64,000 bases of DNA from Axinella damicornis (taxonomy: Eukaryota > Porifera > Demospongiae > Axinellida > Axinellidae). This document shows positions 21,953 through 35,160 of the stretch, in pieces. Made by a program: the position numbers and the translations under genes. The stretch lies in contig OZ007505.1 of the NCBI GenBank assembly GCA_963931865.1, positions 17,943,457 to 18,007,456 on the forward strand. The letters are read 5' to 3'. Each line of letters starts with the position of its first letter. Within the stretch, counting starts at the first letter, position 1. A model generated the notes under the pieces. The model saw nothing but the letters and a program-made list of their open reading frames with translations. It was not told the origin of the DNA and did no database searches.

Positions 21953-24259
21953 TTACATTTCAGGATAAATGGTGGCAATTTCTATGGAGTCAGTTTCTTC
22001 ACCTCGTGTAGCAAACCCACCCACTATCATGAGTTGATCGTGATGGAAGACCGCCACTAGACATTGAGATCGAGGAGTTGCCATGTGATTGAACATCTCC
22101 CAGGAGTTGGTTTTCGTGTTATAGGTGTGAATGACAGTTGTCGGTTCTTGATCTGAATCGACCCCACCCACTGCCAGCAATCGTCCGTGCAGCAAGGCAT
22201 ACGCGGAATAGGCAACTGGGGTATCAGCTAGCTGGTGCCACACTGTAGCACTAGCTACGAACAACTTCTTCATTCGTCCCACTAGGGATCTGGGCTTGGA
22301 AAAGTGGAGGAGGGTAGCCAGTGAGCAAGTGAAAACAAATTTGGACCATTTGCTATTAAGATCAAACCCTCCCAGAATGTGAACCTGGTCTCCACAGAGT
22401 ATTGCAGTTGCTTGGTAGAGTGGGCACGGGAGGCTGTTGGCTGTGGACCACTGTCGGGTCTCCATGTGCATTACTTCAACAGTTCCCAGTTTCTTGCTTC
22501 CTTCTCCTAGTCCTCCTGCCACCACTAGAGACTTGCCACTGCACACTATGCTTGTGAAGCAGCGTTCGGTGGGCATCGCGGGGAACAGCTTCCTCCAGTT
22601 CTCATCAGTGAGGCTCAGAAGCGAGCTGGTATACTCATCTTGTGGTGTCCTCCCACCAATGACAGTGACGAGGTTGTTCACCACTGCTAGGCTGAAGTAA
22701 CGGTTAGGACACCTAGGAAGCTCAGACCAATTGCTTGTTGCAGAGTCGTAGGCCAATACGGTGTGTCCCCATAATCCCCCTGGTTGGAAATAAGCTACAC
22801 TCCCGTTTACAGCAGCTGCCTCCCCAAACATCACACGTGGTGCCCTCCCACCATCCTTCCATGTGCACCTCAGCTTCATGCTACCCCTACTTGCTGCCGT
22901 ACTACTAGCCTTCTCCTCCTCTTGTCTCCAATCATCTCTCTGCCTGCAACCAGCTCTTTGCCTTGGTTGCTGCTGCAGTTCTCCAAGAGGTTTTGCTGAA
23001 CTTGACTCTGCAGTCACCTGTTCAATGGATTGTACACCTTGTCGGACCTGCTGAATCTCTTGCTGAAGGGTGGCTATTGTTGCTTCTTTCTGCTGTAGCT
23101 GGTGGTCTTTACTAGCTAGTTGCTTGTCTTTGGTTGTGATCTGCGTTTGCAATTTATCATTGCTTGCAGTGAGTAGTTTCCGTAGACCCAGAATCTGCAG
23201 CTGTTTTTGCTGGTTTTCTAGTTGTTGCCCTTGCAGCTGCTGGTGAAGGTCTTGGATCTTCTGTGATAGTTGTACTTCCCTCTCTCTGTTGGTTTGATCA
23301 CTTTGTGCTGGTTCAGTTCTCACTCGAGATCGCTGCAGACTTTCAGTGTACATTGGAGATGCTTTCAGTGTGGATATGCGACCACAAAGCTCATGACAAG
23401 ATGGCCTTTCTCTGTCTTTGTCCTTTAGGCAGTCTAGGGCAACTGGCCGTAAGGGATGGTGTAGGTTGATCTGGCTGATGTGTGGTTGGCGACGTTCAAT
23501 CTCTGGGATATCCACTTTAACACTACCCGAGGGAAACCTTGGATCAATGATTGCAACCACCTTGAAACGATCCCCAGGGTCAGGAAACTGCCGAGTCATA
23601 ATTTGAACACCCAGAACACCGAGGGAAAAGGAGTCAAGCTTGTCAGTGTAAACAGGGGGCTCCCCTAATGCTTCTGGGGACATGTATGCAACTGTGCCTG
23701 GGCACAGAGTGAGGGGGGTGAGGTGGGCTGTGCTGTGGTTCACATCGTAAAGCTTTGCCATTCCAAAGTCTGTCACTTTGGCCCTGCTGCCTGCCATCAG
23801 CAGCACATTGTTGCTTGATAGGTCTCGATGGACTATGCCATTTGAGTGGAGGTAGGAAAGGGCCAGGGATATGTCGTAGCACAGATTCACCTCGATGTGG
23901 TAGGGGAGTGGCTCTTGGGTTCGCTTCAGGAATTGTGTCAAACTCTCATCCATTAGCTCCATCAGGAGTACCAGCAACCTTGATTCAGGATCACGATAAG
24001 TGCCCAAACACTGGACAATGTGTGGGTGTGTTACAGCACTCATAACAAAACACTCTTGCTCAAACTTTTGCATGACACTTGTTGTTTCAGGGGCAGTAAA
24101 CTGAAAGAGGGCATGGTGGAGGATTTTCGCGGCACAGGGGAGGTCGTCACACATGGCCTTGCAGACAGCTCCATATGACCCGACGCCAAGACTTTCAGTT
24201 TTGATGAGTTCAACATTTTGATAGTGAAAGTTGTATTGGTGCTGGGGTTGTTGAGCCAT
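21953..24259 (-). CDS. Kinase/coiled-coil/kelch protein, intact 768 aa (locus D)
   Basis: Single open exon, ATG 24259. It has the same architecture as B but is more diverged and has a shorter coiled coil. The kinase domain shows GVGSYGAV, CAAKIL (K45), HRDLSSNN, DFG and MSPEAL. The coiled coil spans about residues 305-430. Kelch motifs from about residue 460 include VIGG, VAGG, ILGG, AVGG and IVGG, ending in YPEM. It is probably the ancestral neighbour of the A/B/C type: its kelch half was captured at the junctions of the triplication (9682-10559 and 16805-17637). ATG follows an acceptor-like TGTGCAG. Confidence 0.9.
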   Translation of the reverse strand: MAQQPQHQYNFHYQNVELIKTESLGVGSYGAVCKAMCDDLPCAAKILHHALFQFTAPETTSVMQKFEQECFVMSAVTHPHIVQCLGTYRDPESRLLVLLMELMDESLTQFLKRTQEPLPYHIEVNLCYDISLALSYLHSNGIVHRDLSSNNVLLMAGSRAKVTDFGMAKLYDVNHSTAHLTPLTLCPGTVAYMSPEALGEPPVYTDKLDSFSLGVLGVQIMTRQFPDPGDRFKVVAIIDPRFPSGSVKVDIPEIERRQPHISQINLHHPLRPVALDCLKDKDRERPSCHELCGRISTLKASPMYTESLQRSRVRTEPAQSDQTNREREVQLSQKIQDLHQQLQGQQLENQQKQLQILGLRKLLTASNDKLQTQITTKDKQLASKDHQLQQKEATIATLQQEIQQVRQGVQSIEQVTAESSSAKPLGELQQQPRQRAGCRQRDDWRQEEEKASSTAASRGSMKLRCTWKDGGRAPRVMFGEAAAVNGSVAYFQPGGLWGHTVLAYDSATSNWSELPRCPNRYFSLAVVNNLVTVIGGRTPQDEYTSSLLSLTDENWRKLFPAMPTERCFTSIVCSGKSLVVAGGLGEGSKKLGTVEVMHMETRQWSTANSLPCPLYQATAILCGDQVHILGGFDLNSKWSKFVFTCSLATLLHFSKPRSLVGRMKKLFVASATVWHQLADTPVAYSAYALLHGRLLAVGGVDSDQEPTTVIHTYNTKTNSWEMFNHMATPRSQCLVAVFHHDQLMIVGGFATRGEETDSIEIATIYPEM

Positions 24260-25006
24260 TGCCAGTCAGAGAGCCTGCACAGGAGGATAGTAGCCACTCC
24301 AAAGTTAGTATATAGAACTAAGACACAGCAGTACCATAGAACCGTTATGTAGGCCTATAATCATTGCCAACCCCAGCCATGCAGTGCACTTTTCATTATA
24401 AGCTATAAGTGCACCTTGTATAGCTAACTATAGGTTTGACAAGGGCTCACTTCGATTTCTTCAGACCGTAGCATATGCAGGCAATAATTGCAAGTTCACC
24501 CGGTGCAGAGGAGGGAGTGCAAGCTACGGAGGTCAGCTGAGTTGTCATAATGACATGATATGACGCTTATACTCCAGAGCAGAAATTCATGACGCAGGCA
24601 ATGATTTTTTCTTGGAATACGAACCCTTCCCTGCTGAGAGTTGACTGCATGCTCCATGTTACATATATACAGCACAGCTGGTTGCAGCTAGCTAGCCATG
24701 CACTTTCTAGATCTGTAAGTGACTACAAGAAGCTGGGCGTAGGTTGCAGCCTAGCCTCCTTCCCAGCCTCACTCCAGCTCCCCACATAAGCTTATACTCG
24801 ACCTTTGAACTGAGCGAAGCCAACACATACACTAGTCTCGTGCCCAGACCCTGTGGGTACCGGGTCTGGGCACGAGACTACACGTACACATACACCTAGC
24901 TGAATCAAAATAACTCATTATGTATACAGTCATGTAGTATAAAAGTGATCCGAGTGCAATGTCATGTAGTTTGATGTGGAAGCTGCTGTCTACTGCAGCT
25001 GTAAGA
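24260..25006. other. Spacer between locus D and the CCDC162-like gene
   Basis: It contains the upstream region of D and a hairpin at 24833-24880. I recognise no other gene. Confidence 0.5.
24833..24880. mobile_element. Short hairpin element, TAGTCTCG type
   Basis: A 48-bp inverted repeat (TAGTCTCGTGCCCAGACC ... complement), flanked by CACATACAC and CACGTACAC (9 bp, one mismatch). It is a minimal member of the family seen at 8848. Confidence 0.65.
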
Positions 25007-25097
25007 CTAGATCAGTTTCAGAGCTAGAATCTCCTGACTGAGGTCAATAGTTTCACCTCCGCTGGTTGTCCTCAAACTTCCCTGGTGCTATGTTTGT

Positions 25098-25168
<71 letters not shown>

Positions 25169-25444
25169 TGTAATACAATGTATGTTATAATAATATTATG
25201 CAATGTGTATGCTCTGTGTGCATGAGTCTGTGTACATGTGTGAGAATAATTTTGACGTTGGTACTCTCTGCCACATACTGATTTTGGTCTCTGGAGTTTG
25301 TGTTGTGGGGTGCGGGAGGCTTTGCTGGAAGAGGTGGGTAGGTGGGAGAAGGAGGAGGCATGGGAAGGGTGCAGGGTGTGGAGGGAGGCTTGTAGGGAAG
25401 CATGCTGCTGCAGTTCTAAACTGTGCACCTGTGAGTGTGTGTGT

Positions 25445-25491
<47 letters not shown>

Positions 25492-25732
25492 TTGACCATG
25501 CAACATTCAAAGTATATAACCCGACGATATCACTTGGCATCACTCCCACCTGTGACAGTAGGTCATCGACCTGGTGGAAGGCATCCAACTTGAGTGTCCT
25601 CTCCTGGGTGACCTGCTGCTTCATCTGCTGGAGAGTACGAGAGTTACGCAGACTCTCCATATCACTCTTACGCTGGCACTGGTCCTGGTCCACTGTGTGG
25701 GAGTGTGTGTGTATGTGTGTGTGGGAGTGTGT

Positions 25733-25785
<53 letters not shown>

Positions 25786-28700
25786 GGGGGGGGTGGACAG
25801 TGTGAAGGGGACTAGACATTATTTGAGAAACATTTTCTCACGAGTTAATGATTTCAACTGCTTTTCTTTTTCATCCAGTTCTTGTAGCTGTTGAGATGAA
25901 ACATTGGGATTACATAACAATACCATTAATTTAGCGGAGGAGAATTGACGTACCAGCTGGTCTATCTTTGATGCCTGCGCTTTTCTGGTCTTTGCCAGTG
26001 AGCTCTCCTGAGGGAATTAAGAGTAGTGGTCGTTTCTTGCTACTCTACTAGGCTGCAAGATCGAGGACAGAGTCAGTCCTACCTGTGACTTTGAGCTAGA
26101 CTTTGAGGAGCTGGCTTTCTTTTGTCGCTGATGGAGAATGAGGAAAGAAACTGAATCAGCAAACCCAACCAGCCGCCTCCCTTCCTCCGATCCCTTACCT
26201 CCTCCCAAGGTTCTGTTTCACAATCTCATGCTCACGTTCAACTTGACCCAAATTCTGTGCAGGAAGATAAAATAGCATCTTCCTTGGTTCTGTGCAGTCA
26301 CCGTGAATGTATCACTTTCAAAATTCCTGAGTCTCAAGGTCATGCAGGCACCCAGTATAAATAATTACTGATGGGTGGCTCTAGCAATGAATTCAAATGC
26401 AGACTCACACCCGAACCTAGTCTATCAAGCTAGACCAATTTCTCTAGCTCTCTCACCTCCTGCATTGCCTTGACCTGTTTCCGTAGCGACAGAATCTGTT
26501 CATCAGTGCTCATCTTTAGTTCCAGGTATTTTACGTGAGCATCGTTCAGCTCAGCTTCAAGAGCAGACAGCTTGGGAATGGAGGGAGAGAGGAGAGGGGG
26601 AAGGAGAGAGGGGAGAGGGGACATGCAAGGGGAAGGGAGAGGAGAGGGGGAAGGGGAAGGAGAGAGGGGAGAGGGGACAGGGGGAAGGGGGGACAGGTGA
26701 CATGCAAGGGAAGGGAGAGGAGAGGGGAAGAGATGGAGGATATTCTAAACTACATTTGCAAGCATATGAGTGGAGATGTCCAAACCTCTCTGCTGTGAGT
26801 CGTCTTGCTCTTGAATCTGTCCCACTTGTTCAGAGTCCTCATTCTGATAGCCTGTGAATAGATATGTTACATGTACACCACATGACCACTTTCACCAAGT
26901 AACAATCTGGTATGTACCATTTTGTTCAGTTGTGCATTCTCTTCTTGGACGACCTTTGTACCCTCTCCCTTTAGCGTAGCTACCATGGCATCAGTTTCCA
27001 TGGCAACAGAAGGGGCTGTCTGTTCTGATCCCTGTACCCCAGTCTCTGCTTCATTTTGACCACGTTCTCAGCTACTGACTGACGGACCTCATACAGACTG
27101 TGGGTCATATCACCATATAGCTGAGCTCTTTGGGGGGAGTGGGGAGGGGAGATGAGGGAAGGAGGGGAGATGAGGGAAGGAGAGGAGGTGGAGAGAGGAG
27201 CTGATTTTCATTGCATGATCACTGGTGATACTAATATTGATGATGTACATGTTTAGATGACACAGAACACATGCAGGAGTAGAGGAAGCTCACAAAAGTA
27301 GGCGGGAGACCTCATTGAGAACCGGAAGTGAGACACAACATAGACCACACGAGAATTGTTATAATGACATTGATGTCAACAGTCATTCTGATGACACAGA
27401 TCATTTTGTCACCAGTGACATCTGTGACAATGACACTGTGATACAGATCGTGATACTAATATAACACACATGACACCAGTGACACAGAGATGACACTTCT
27501 GATACCAGTGGCATAACACTTCTGATACACAGATGATATTGGTGATACAGAGAGGAGTCTGCAGTCCTCCATTCCAACCTGTAGTCCTCGAATCTGTTCT
27601 TGACGGCCACAGTGGTGGAGAAGAGAGAGTCCACAAGGGAGGAGTACTCCTGCTGGACCTGTCTGCGCAGCTCCTCCTCCTGAGGAAGAGGAGGGAGGAG
27701 GAGAGGAGGAGGGGGGAGGAGGAACGAACAGGAGGAGAGGAGGAGGGTGTGAGGAAAAAGAGGGAGAGGAGGAGGGCGTGAGGAAGAAGAGGGAGAGGAG
27801 GAGGAAGAGAGAGGGACAGGGACATAACATTGGAGCTTGGAGACTAGACGTCCTCAATGGCAAGACGTTGTTTGAGTCACTTTGTTATCTAACTGGGAAA
27901 CCATTAGATTAGAGGAAAATCCTTAGACAGAACTGGGACTCACTTGTGACTGTAGTGCCTGCTCCAGCTCCGAGACTTTGGTCCGCAGTGCTGTGATCTC
28001 TGCGCAAAAGAAAACCCGAAATGAAGTTCTCTCTAAAACAAGATCTTATCATGAGACTTTCGCCTCTGTACCCAGGATGAGGTTCTGTGTGTATCCCCCC
28101 ATGAACACCAGGGCTTCCTCTCTCGTCTGTCCCGCATTGGCCTCCGCCTTTGTCTGGTAGTGTTCAATCTCCTGCAGGCATACAAAGCTAGCACAGTACA
28201 ATGCCGGGGTACCAATAAACTGACACTGATCCTGGTCCACTGTGTGGGCTACTTGTATTCCTTTTTGTCCCCACTCTATCTCCTTTTCGGAACTCCCTAC
28301 ATGCTCGTCGTCTTACTCATTGTCTTCTCCGTGTCTACTTTTTGTACCTGGCACAAAACCACAACTCATGCAATAGATTACACTACATTCCAGTACCTGG
28401 TCTTTCTGGTACAGCTGGTTGTACTGGCTGCGCAGGAGTGCCTCGTAGTAGGATGCGTACCTGCATAAGTACGTGTATGAGGTTCCGGTGACATTACTCC
28501 CTCCCAAACCTAATTATGCCTTTGACATTCAAGAATTAGTTACACTACACTGAGTGCTACATATTTGAATTCACACTTGCAGCCCCTCTTCGCCTCCTCT
28601 AGTCCCCTACCCCCTCCCCCCCCTCCTCCTCCTCTTCCCCACTTCCCTCCTCTCCCCTTCCTCTCCCTCCCCCTCTCATTGATCTAGTTGAAACATCGAT

Positions 28701-30949
28701 AATCGCACCACCTATGTATAGCTAGTTAACAATACATTCACAGAGCTCAGAGCTACCTGCATTTCATGCAGGAGTCAACTGAGAGGCCTTCACCATGGTA
28801 GTGCATGAGATGTGGACCCTACATCCTTCAGTTCACATACACATACAGTGCATCAAATGTACTTACAGTTGGTAGCACTCTTTCTCCCTGGCCAACACCC
28901 CACTGGACAGCTGGTGAAGACAAGCCTTCAAGTGGGCCTGATGAGGTGCAGTCATGAGTACGTAATGCATGGATCTGCTATAATATGTCCACAACATAAT
29001 TGCAAACTGGAATCTATCATCCTTTTATATGTTCCACGCAATTTAGGAATTTGCGCAATCTCGAGATTGCGCTGCGGAATCCGGAAATTGTGTGCCAATC
29101 TCGAGATTGCGCAAATCCTTAAATTGCACGGAACATATGATAGTTATTTGCTAACTCCAAATCTCAAAATGGACTGTTATTGACATGAAGTCATGACTGT
29201 GTTGTGCAGAACCTCGGAAGGGAGCCCTATCAACCAACTGAAGTACCTTGGGTATCGTAATGGAGTCCTCCTCCTCTGTCATCCTGGTGGTGAGCTGGTC
29301 AGTGAAGTCCTCCACCACGTGGGAGCGAGGCAGCCCCGTGATTTCCTTCATGGACTGGAGGGAGATATTAAGGTGGTGAGTGCTTGGAGAGAAATACATG
29401 CACCCCAACTTAGGATATATACAGTATGGCAATTGTGTGATGTATATATCACACTCGGGGCTGCACCCTTGGGTTCGGTACTGTATACGCACAACACATC
29501 ACACTGCATCCTCTGGTCACCAGGGTCTAGCTACTGTTGAGAGTGGCATAACTGTGAAACCATGGTAACCTGGGATTTGCGATCCAGAAACTACCCCGAG
29601 TCAGCAGGTGGTTTATAATAAATCCCAGGTTATACATGTCATAGATATAGCAAGTGGTGTACGGTGAGCCTACATTTGTCTTCCAGAGGTCGAGAGGCAG
29701 GGTGGTGTCATCCCTCACCCCTTCGGAGAGCACGAGGTGGTGAAGCCCGGACAAGTGTTTGCTGGTCTCCTGCATCATCTGCAGCTCCAGTAACTCTAGC
29801 AACCTTGTCACCTGGGGGAGGAGGGGTGATGGAATGAGAGGGGAGGGTGTGTTGGGAGGAGGAGGGGGAGGGTGTGTTGGGAGGAGGGGGAGGGTGGTAT
29901 TGGGGGAGGGGGAGGGTGGTATTGGGGGAGGGGGGAGGGTGTGTTGGGAGGAGGGGGAGGGTGGTATTGGGGAGGGGGAGGGTGTGTTGGGAGGAGGGGG
30001 AGGGTTGTATTGGGGGAGGGGGAGGGTGGTATTGGGACAAGGGGAGGGCTTGGAAACCTGTAGCCCAACCAGGCTGGGAGCAGTAGCTGAAATTTTGCCT
30101 GCGATTCTGCAATTTGCACACAATTCTTACAAATCTTTCTTCCATTACATTCAGTAAATCTTGCCTAACTATCTCTGAGAGCTGTGTGCGTGCATGGTCT
30201 CCATGCTATCACATCATGCACACCTGTGCTTCTCTCAGCATCATCTCATTGAGGTTGTCCGAGTGTTCAAGGCTTTCGGCAGTGGAAATGGCATCCACAC
30301 TGGCCTCTGTCATGAAGGTTGTCACTGATACAGTGTCCAGCGTCTCCTGTGAGGGGTTAAGATGTGACGGTGTGAGGGGTTAAAGGTGTGACAGTGTGAG
30401 GGGTTAAAGATGTGATGATGTGAGGGACATTGTGAGTTGCCGAACCACTTCATAGATAAATCTGAGCCTTTGGTTCTTAAACTGTTAACACAGCTATGCT
30501 GACTTCACTCTACGTATAATAGGGCAGCAGAGGATATCTGCTCTTGTTGGGACAAATTCACATTTGCATTTACACACACTTACACTCTCCAGCTGCATCC
30601 TGGTCAGTTCACGTGACTGTTGCTTAGCAACCGCCTTCCTTGCCCAGCTCAGCACTTTGTCTGTGTACACTTCCTCAAGCACCTTGCATTGCCGCTGGGT
30701 GGAGACCACGTACACGGCAAGAGCCGCTGCCCCCCACTCCTGCTTGAGCATCTCGAGCTGGGACGTCTTGAGCAGAAACTTCTCCAGTAGTTCATTCCCT
30801 TCTAAGGGGGGCACTTGTACATGGAGGGTGGTGAGGGGTGTGGACGTCGTGAGCCGGGCACTGGGGGCACGAGATGGGGGGTTTGTCCGAGAGAGGCTGA
30901 ACGTAGACAAACTCCCTTGGCTGGGGCTGCTTGGTCGTAGTGCAAGAGC
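25007..30949 (-). CDS. CCDC162: CCDC162-like, C-terminal coiled-coil exon block
   Basis: Exons, 5' to 3' in the gene: 30584-30949, 30224-30346, 29674-29811, 29247-29354, 28867-28937, 28397-28460, 28072-28171, 27944-27999, 27579-27679, 26918-27127, 26786-26851, 26457-26570, 26199-26254, about 26083-26127, 25954-26007, 25842-25887, 25550-25692, 25279-25428 and 25007-25087. Phases fit at every junction except two. Exon 26918-27127 has two open frames that meet near 27055, so one base is missing or extra. The 26199/26083 join needs an alternative acceptor. The protein is Leu/Gln/Glu-rich coiled coil ([26 protein letters not shown]), ending in a Ser/His-rich tail and LALKLI. Confidence 0.8.
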
Positions 30950-31110
30950 CTGCCATGTATGGAAAAGAACAACAAATATATAGCAGAAGTTGTTATAGGA
31001 AGAGTTAATGCAAAAGGTACGGTAGTACGTGTACCAAGAGCCTGGGAATGAGGCTAATGAGGCTAGTGCATGTACCAGTTGTTGTAGCAATTTTGTGCTA
31101 GTACAGTAAG

Positions 31111-31152
<42 letters not shown>

Positions 31153-31629
31153 AGGCAACGGACACTATCTCTCTCACTCTCACCTGATGCTCCACTGTGA
31201 TGGATAACCTCCGAGCGGACGTCGGAACCTTGAGGTGGGGAGTAGGCAAGGGAGTGCAGGCTCCGTTCTGCTGAGCAAGGGCAGACATCGCCAGTTCGCT
31301 GTTCTGCAGCACGTCCTCAAGCAGCAGGGACATTCCTAGTAGCTCTCCGTTTGCCAAGCACCTCTCCGTGTGGCTGAATGGGGCAAGCGTGATGTACACA
31401 TAGGCCCCCACCTCTGCATTGTGGTCGAGGGAGGCTGGAAAGGTACCGTGGGAGGAGAGGAAGTGTTGCCATGGAAACAAGTCTGAGGCATTTCGTGTGA
31501 GGGTGTTGAGGGGTGCTGGGATGTGAGAGGTTAGGGGGTGGGAGATATGAGTGCAGGAGGGGGTGCAACTTAGTTGGTGAAGGGCTGGGCTAGAGATGGT
31601 GTCCAGTGCCTGCATATGCGTGGATTGTG

Positions 31630-31667
<38 letters not shown>

Positions 31668-33943
31668 GTGTGGGTGAGTGGGTGGGTGGGTTCGGGTATG
31701 GAGAAGGAGGAGACTGTCTGACTCTGACAGAATTATCAATACGTAGCAAGTGTAGAATGTAGTAGTATACAGAGTTTTACCGAGCTAGAATTTAGTATGC
31801 AACATGCATGGGCCCACCTGTACAGCGTTGGTGTTTCCACTGGCCAGCAGAGTCCTCCGGAGGTAGTGCCTCACCGTGACATCATACTTTAGGAAGAGGA
31901 CCCGACAGCGCGCAGAGATGTAGCCCGCCACCTACGATGTACAAACATTACATGTGTATGCACATGTGATATTACATGTATTAGCTTCCACCGCTGACCA
32001 GCTGGGGGTCTGTTGGGTCGCTCAGGCGACTGATATCTGACTGCAGTTGCTGTAGTTGAGCACCTATAGTGAGGGAGGAGAGAGGTAGTGAGGAGGAGGG
32101 AGGTAGTAATGGGCGGAGGGAGGTAGTGAGGGAGGAGGGAGGCATAGTGAGATCAGGGAGGGGTATAGTGAGGTATAGTGAGGAGTGAGGGAGGAGTGAG
32201 GGAGGGGGGAGGGAGGTAGTGAGGGAGGAGGGAGGCATAGTGAGATCAGGGAGGGGTATAGTGAGGTATAGTGAGGAGTGAGGGAGGAGTGAGGGAGGGG
32301 GGAGGGAGGTAGTGAGGGAGGAGGGAGGCATAGTGAGATCAGGGAGGGGTATAGTGAGGAGTGAGGGAGGGGGGAGGGAGGTAGTTGAGTGGGGAGGGAG
32401 ACAGTGAGGGAGGGAGGAGGTGGGAGGTAGAAAGGGGGGAAGGAGGGAACTAGGTAGTGATATCGGGAGGTATAGTGATGGGAAGGGAGGTAGTGAGGGA
32501 GGAGGGAGGTGGTTTCAAAATCACCTTAGAAAACCCCTACTCCAGCCTGTTTCAAGCTTACCAATGCCTTCTTTTCCTCCCCAGTTTCCTGTGAGTGTTG
32601 TCGTCTCATGTGATCCTGGGTTGGTGTGGCCTTGTGAGGAAGTTCCCAGCCTCACATGAGCACACAGGTATTGGAGAAGGATATGGAGGGAGGAGACGAG
32701 GTGCTGCCATGTGTGAGTGTTTGATCGTGTGGTATGTGGAGGAGGGGAGAAGTACAGAACACTGGACACCAAGTATGGTTGAGCACTTAGTAACGTTTAG
32801 TCCAGAGTAACCTCATTACTAGCCTCGTACCCAGGCTCATTTCCTCTTACCGCGCACGAGAAAGAGCCTGGGTACGAGGCTACCTCATTACCGGGTGGGA
32901 TTGCTCTGGGAACAAGGCTAGAGAGAGGGGTGAGAGTGGTCTGGCAACGAGGCTAGGGTGATGGAACGCCGCTGAGTAGGAATGTTATTGATTCCCGTAT
33001 CCAGTGGTAACCACAACCAGAAATCAATGGATGTCTCACCAGTACACAGGAGAGGGCCCTCAAGCACTCTTCTAGTCTCAGGTCACAGAACAAGCTCAGG
33101 ACCTCGGAGAAGTGGGGGATGTACCACAGGTTGAGCAGCTTCTTCCCATCCTGCTGAGCAGAGTCAGTGGGCGAGAGCGACTCTGTCTCGGGTCTTTGAT
33201 ACTGGTGAATGCGAGGTGCTGCTTCCCTTCGGACGAGCCTCCTCTGCCTCCGTTGGCCATCTTCCCCAAACTGAAGAAAGCATCTCGTGTCCCAGGAAAG
33301 TTTTGCAGAAGTCGAGTCAGACTGTCATACTGTCTAATGATTTGAGCTCTGATGGAATAGTGCCCTGTCACCTTGGTGAGATTCGTACAGAATTGGCGGA
33401 CAAGGATACACTTGGTTTTCTCCAGTTCTTCTGAGTTTCTGAGTACCGAGGAGGGTTGAGCTGTGAACTGGGCTAGCATGTGGTCTCGTATTGGGGCCTG
33501 GTGTGGTGATAGTGGGGGGGGGGGGGGGGGGGGGGGAGGGAGGAGGATGGAGGAGGAGGAGGAAGGGGAGGGGGAGGGGGAGGCAGAGGGGGAGGGGGAG
33601 GAGCAGGAGGAGGGAGTGGAAGAGAAGAAACATAATGTGGACGTGAAGTAACTAGGAGCTGATCTGTTGGTCATGTACCTTCTCCTGCTGCAGGGAGACA
33701 AATGCTCTCTTCAGTGTCTTTGCTAGGAATAAGTTTTGTCCAACATCTGAAGCTGTGATGGTGATGGGTGGGGCACTTATGGGAGGGGCCTGGGAGGAGA
33801 TTGGACTAGGTTGACTCTTGCTGTCATCCAGGAGTTGACTGAATGTGTGTGCACATATAGAGGGAGAGGAGGAGGGGGAGGGAGAGAGGGGGAGGGAAGA
33901 GAGGAGGGAGGGGAGAGAGGGGGAAGGGAGAGAGGGGGGAGGG

Positions 33944-33975
<32 letters not shown>

Positions 33976-35072
33976 GTAAACTGATTAAAGTTCAAGTTAC
34001 TGTAAACATGAAGTATGCAAAATACAACTAGCCATGTTCCATGTTGTGAGTGAGATACTGGACCTTCCAGAAAAGAAAAAAAAACCCTACTGCAATCCAG
34101 CTTTGTTACGTGCAGTAATGAGGCCTTTCCGATGATAACTGCTGCTCTTCTTTCGTGACCATTCTGCAAAGACACTCTGAATGCAGCGATCTGGCATCCT
34201 CAATCCTCCTAGCTTGATTGCATCAAGGTCACCAACTGTCGTCCTCTTAGGTAAACTTCTGACAACAAACGAAGATTGAAGGGTGTTTCACATTCATGAT
34301 TTACCTGCCGCCTTGAGACTTGGATGGTTGCGACGTTATGTGCTTCAATACAAGAGAGTTCTGCTGGCAGGCTACGGCCAAGGTGTTGCGGTGGGTCATC
34401 TGGGACTGCAGTGTCACTCTCACACTGTCTAGACCATTCCTGCTGGTTAGGATCTGGGGAGAGGGAGGGGAGAGGAGGAGGAGGAGGGAGGAGGAAGAAA
34501 GGGAGATGGGAGAGGAGGAGCAGGAGGGGTGAGAGGGAGAGAAGGGGGAGGGAGAAGGAGGAGAGGGAGGGGAGAGGGAGGAGAGAATGAGGAGAGGGAA
34601 GGTGGGGTGGGGGATGAAAGTTGCTTTATCAGCACANNNNNNNNNNNNNNNNNNNNNNNNNNNNNNNNNNNNNNNNNNNNNNNNNNNNNNNNNNNNNNNN
34701 NNNNNNNNNNNNNNNNNNNNNNNNNNNNNNNNNNNNNNNNNNNNNNNNNNNNNNNNNNNNNNNNNNNNNNNNNNNNNNNNNNNNNNNNNNNNNNNNNNNN
34801 NNNNNNNNNNNNNNNNNNNNNNNNNNNNNNNNNNNNGGCTGGAAAGGTTACCGTGGGAGGAGAGGAAGTGTTGCCATGGAAACAAGTGTGAGGCATTTTG
34901 TGTGAGGGTGTTGAGGGGTGCTGGGATGTGGGCGGTTAGGGGGTGGGAGATATGAGTGGAGGAGTGGGGTGCGGCTTAGTTGGAGAAGGGCTGGGCTAGA
35001 GATGGTGTCCAGTGCCTGCGTATGCGTGGGATTGTGATATGTGCGTGTGTGTGTGTGCGTGTGTGCATGTGC

Positions 35073-35160
<88 letters not shown>

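Noticed and set aside
23643..24297. Minus frames overlapping the D kinase N-terminus in other phases
   Set aside because: Out-of-frame shadows of the 768-aa gene.
28223..28250. Short segment resembling the start of exon 25550-25692 (GTGGACCAGGA)
   Set aside because: The flanking exons at 28397 and 28072 already join in phase without it. It may be a small duplicated exon remnant, but nothing supports its use.
34301..34955. Frames containing long runs of X
   Set aside because: They run through the assembly gap and have no meaning there.
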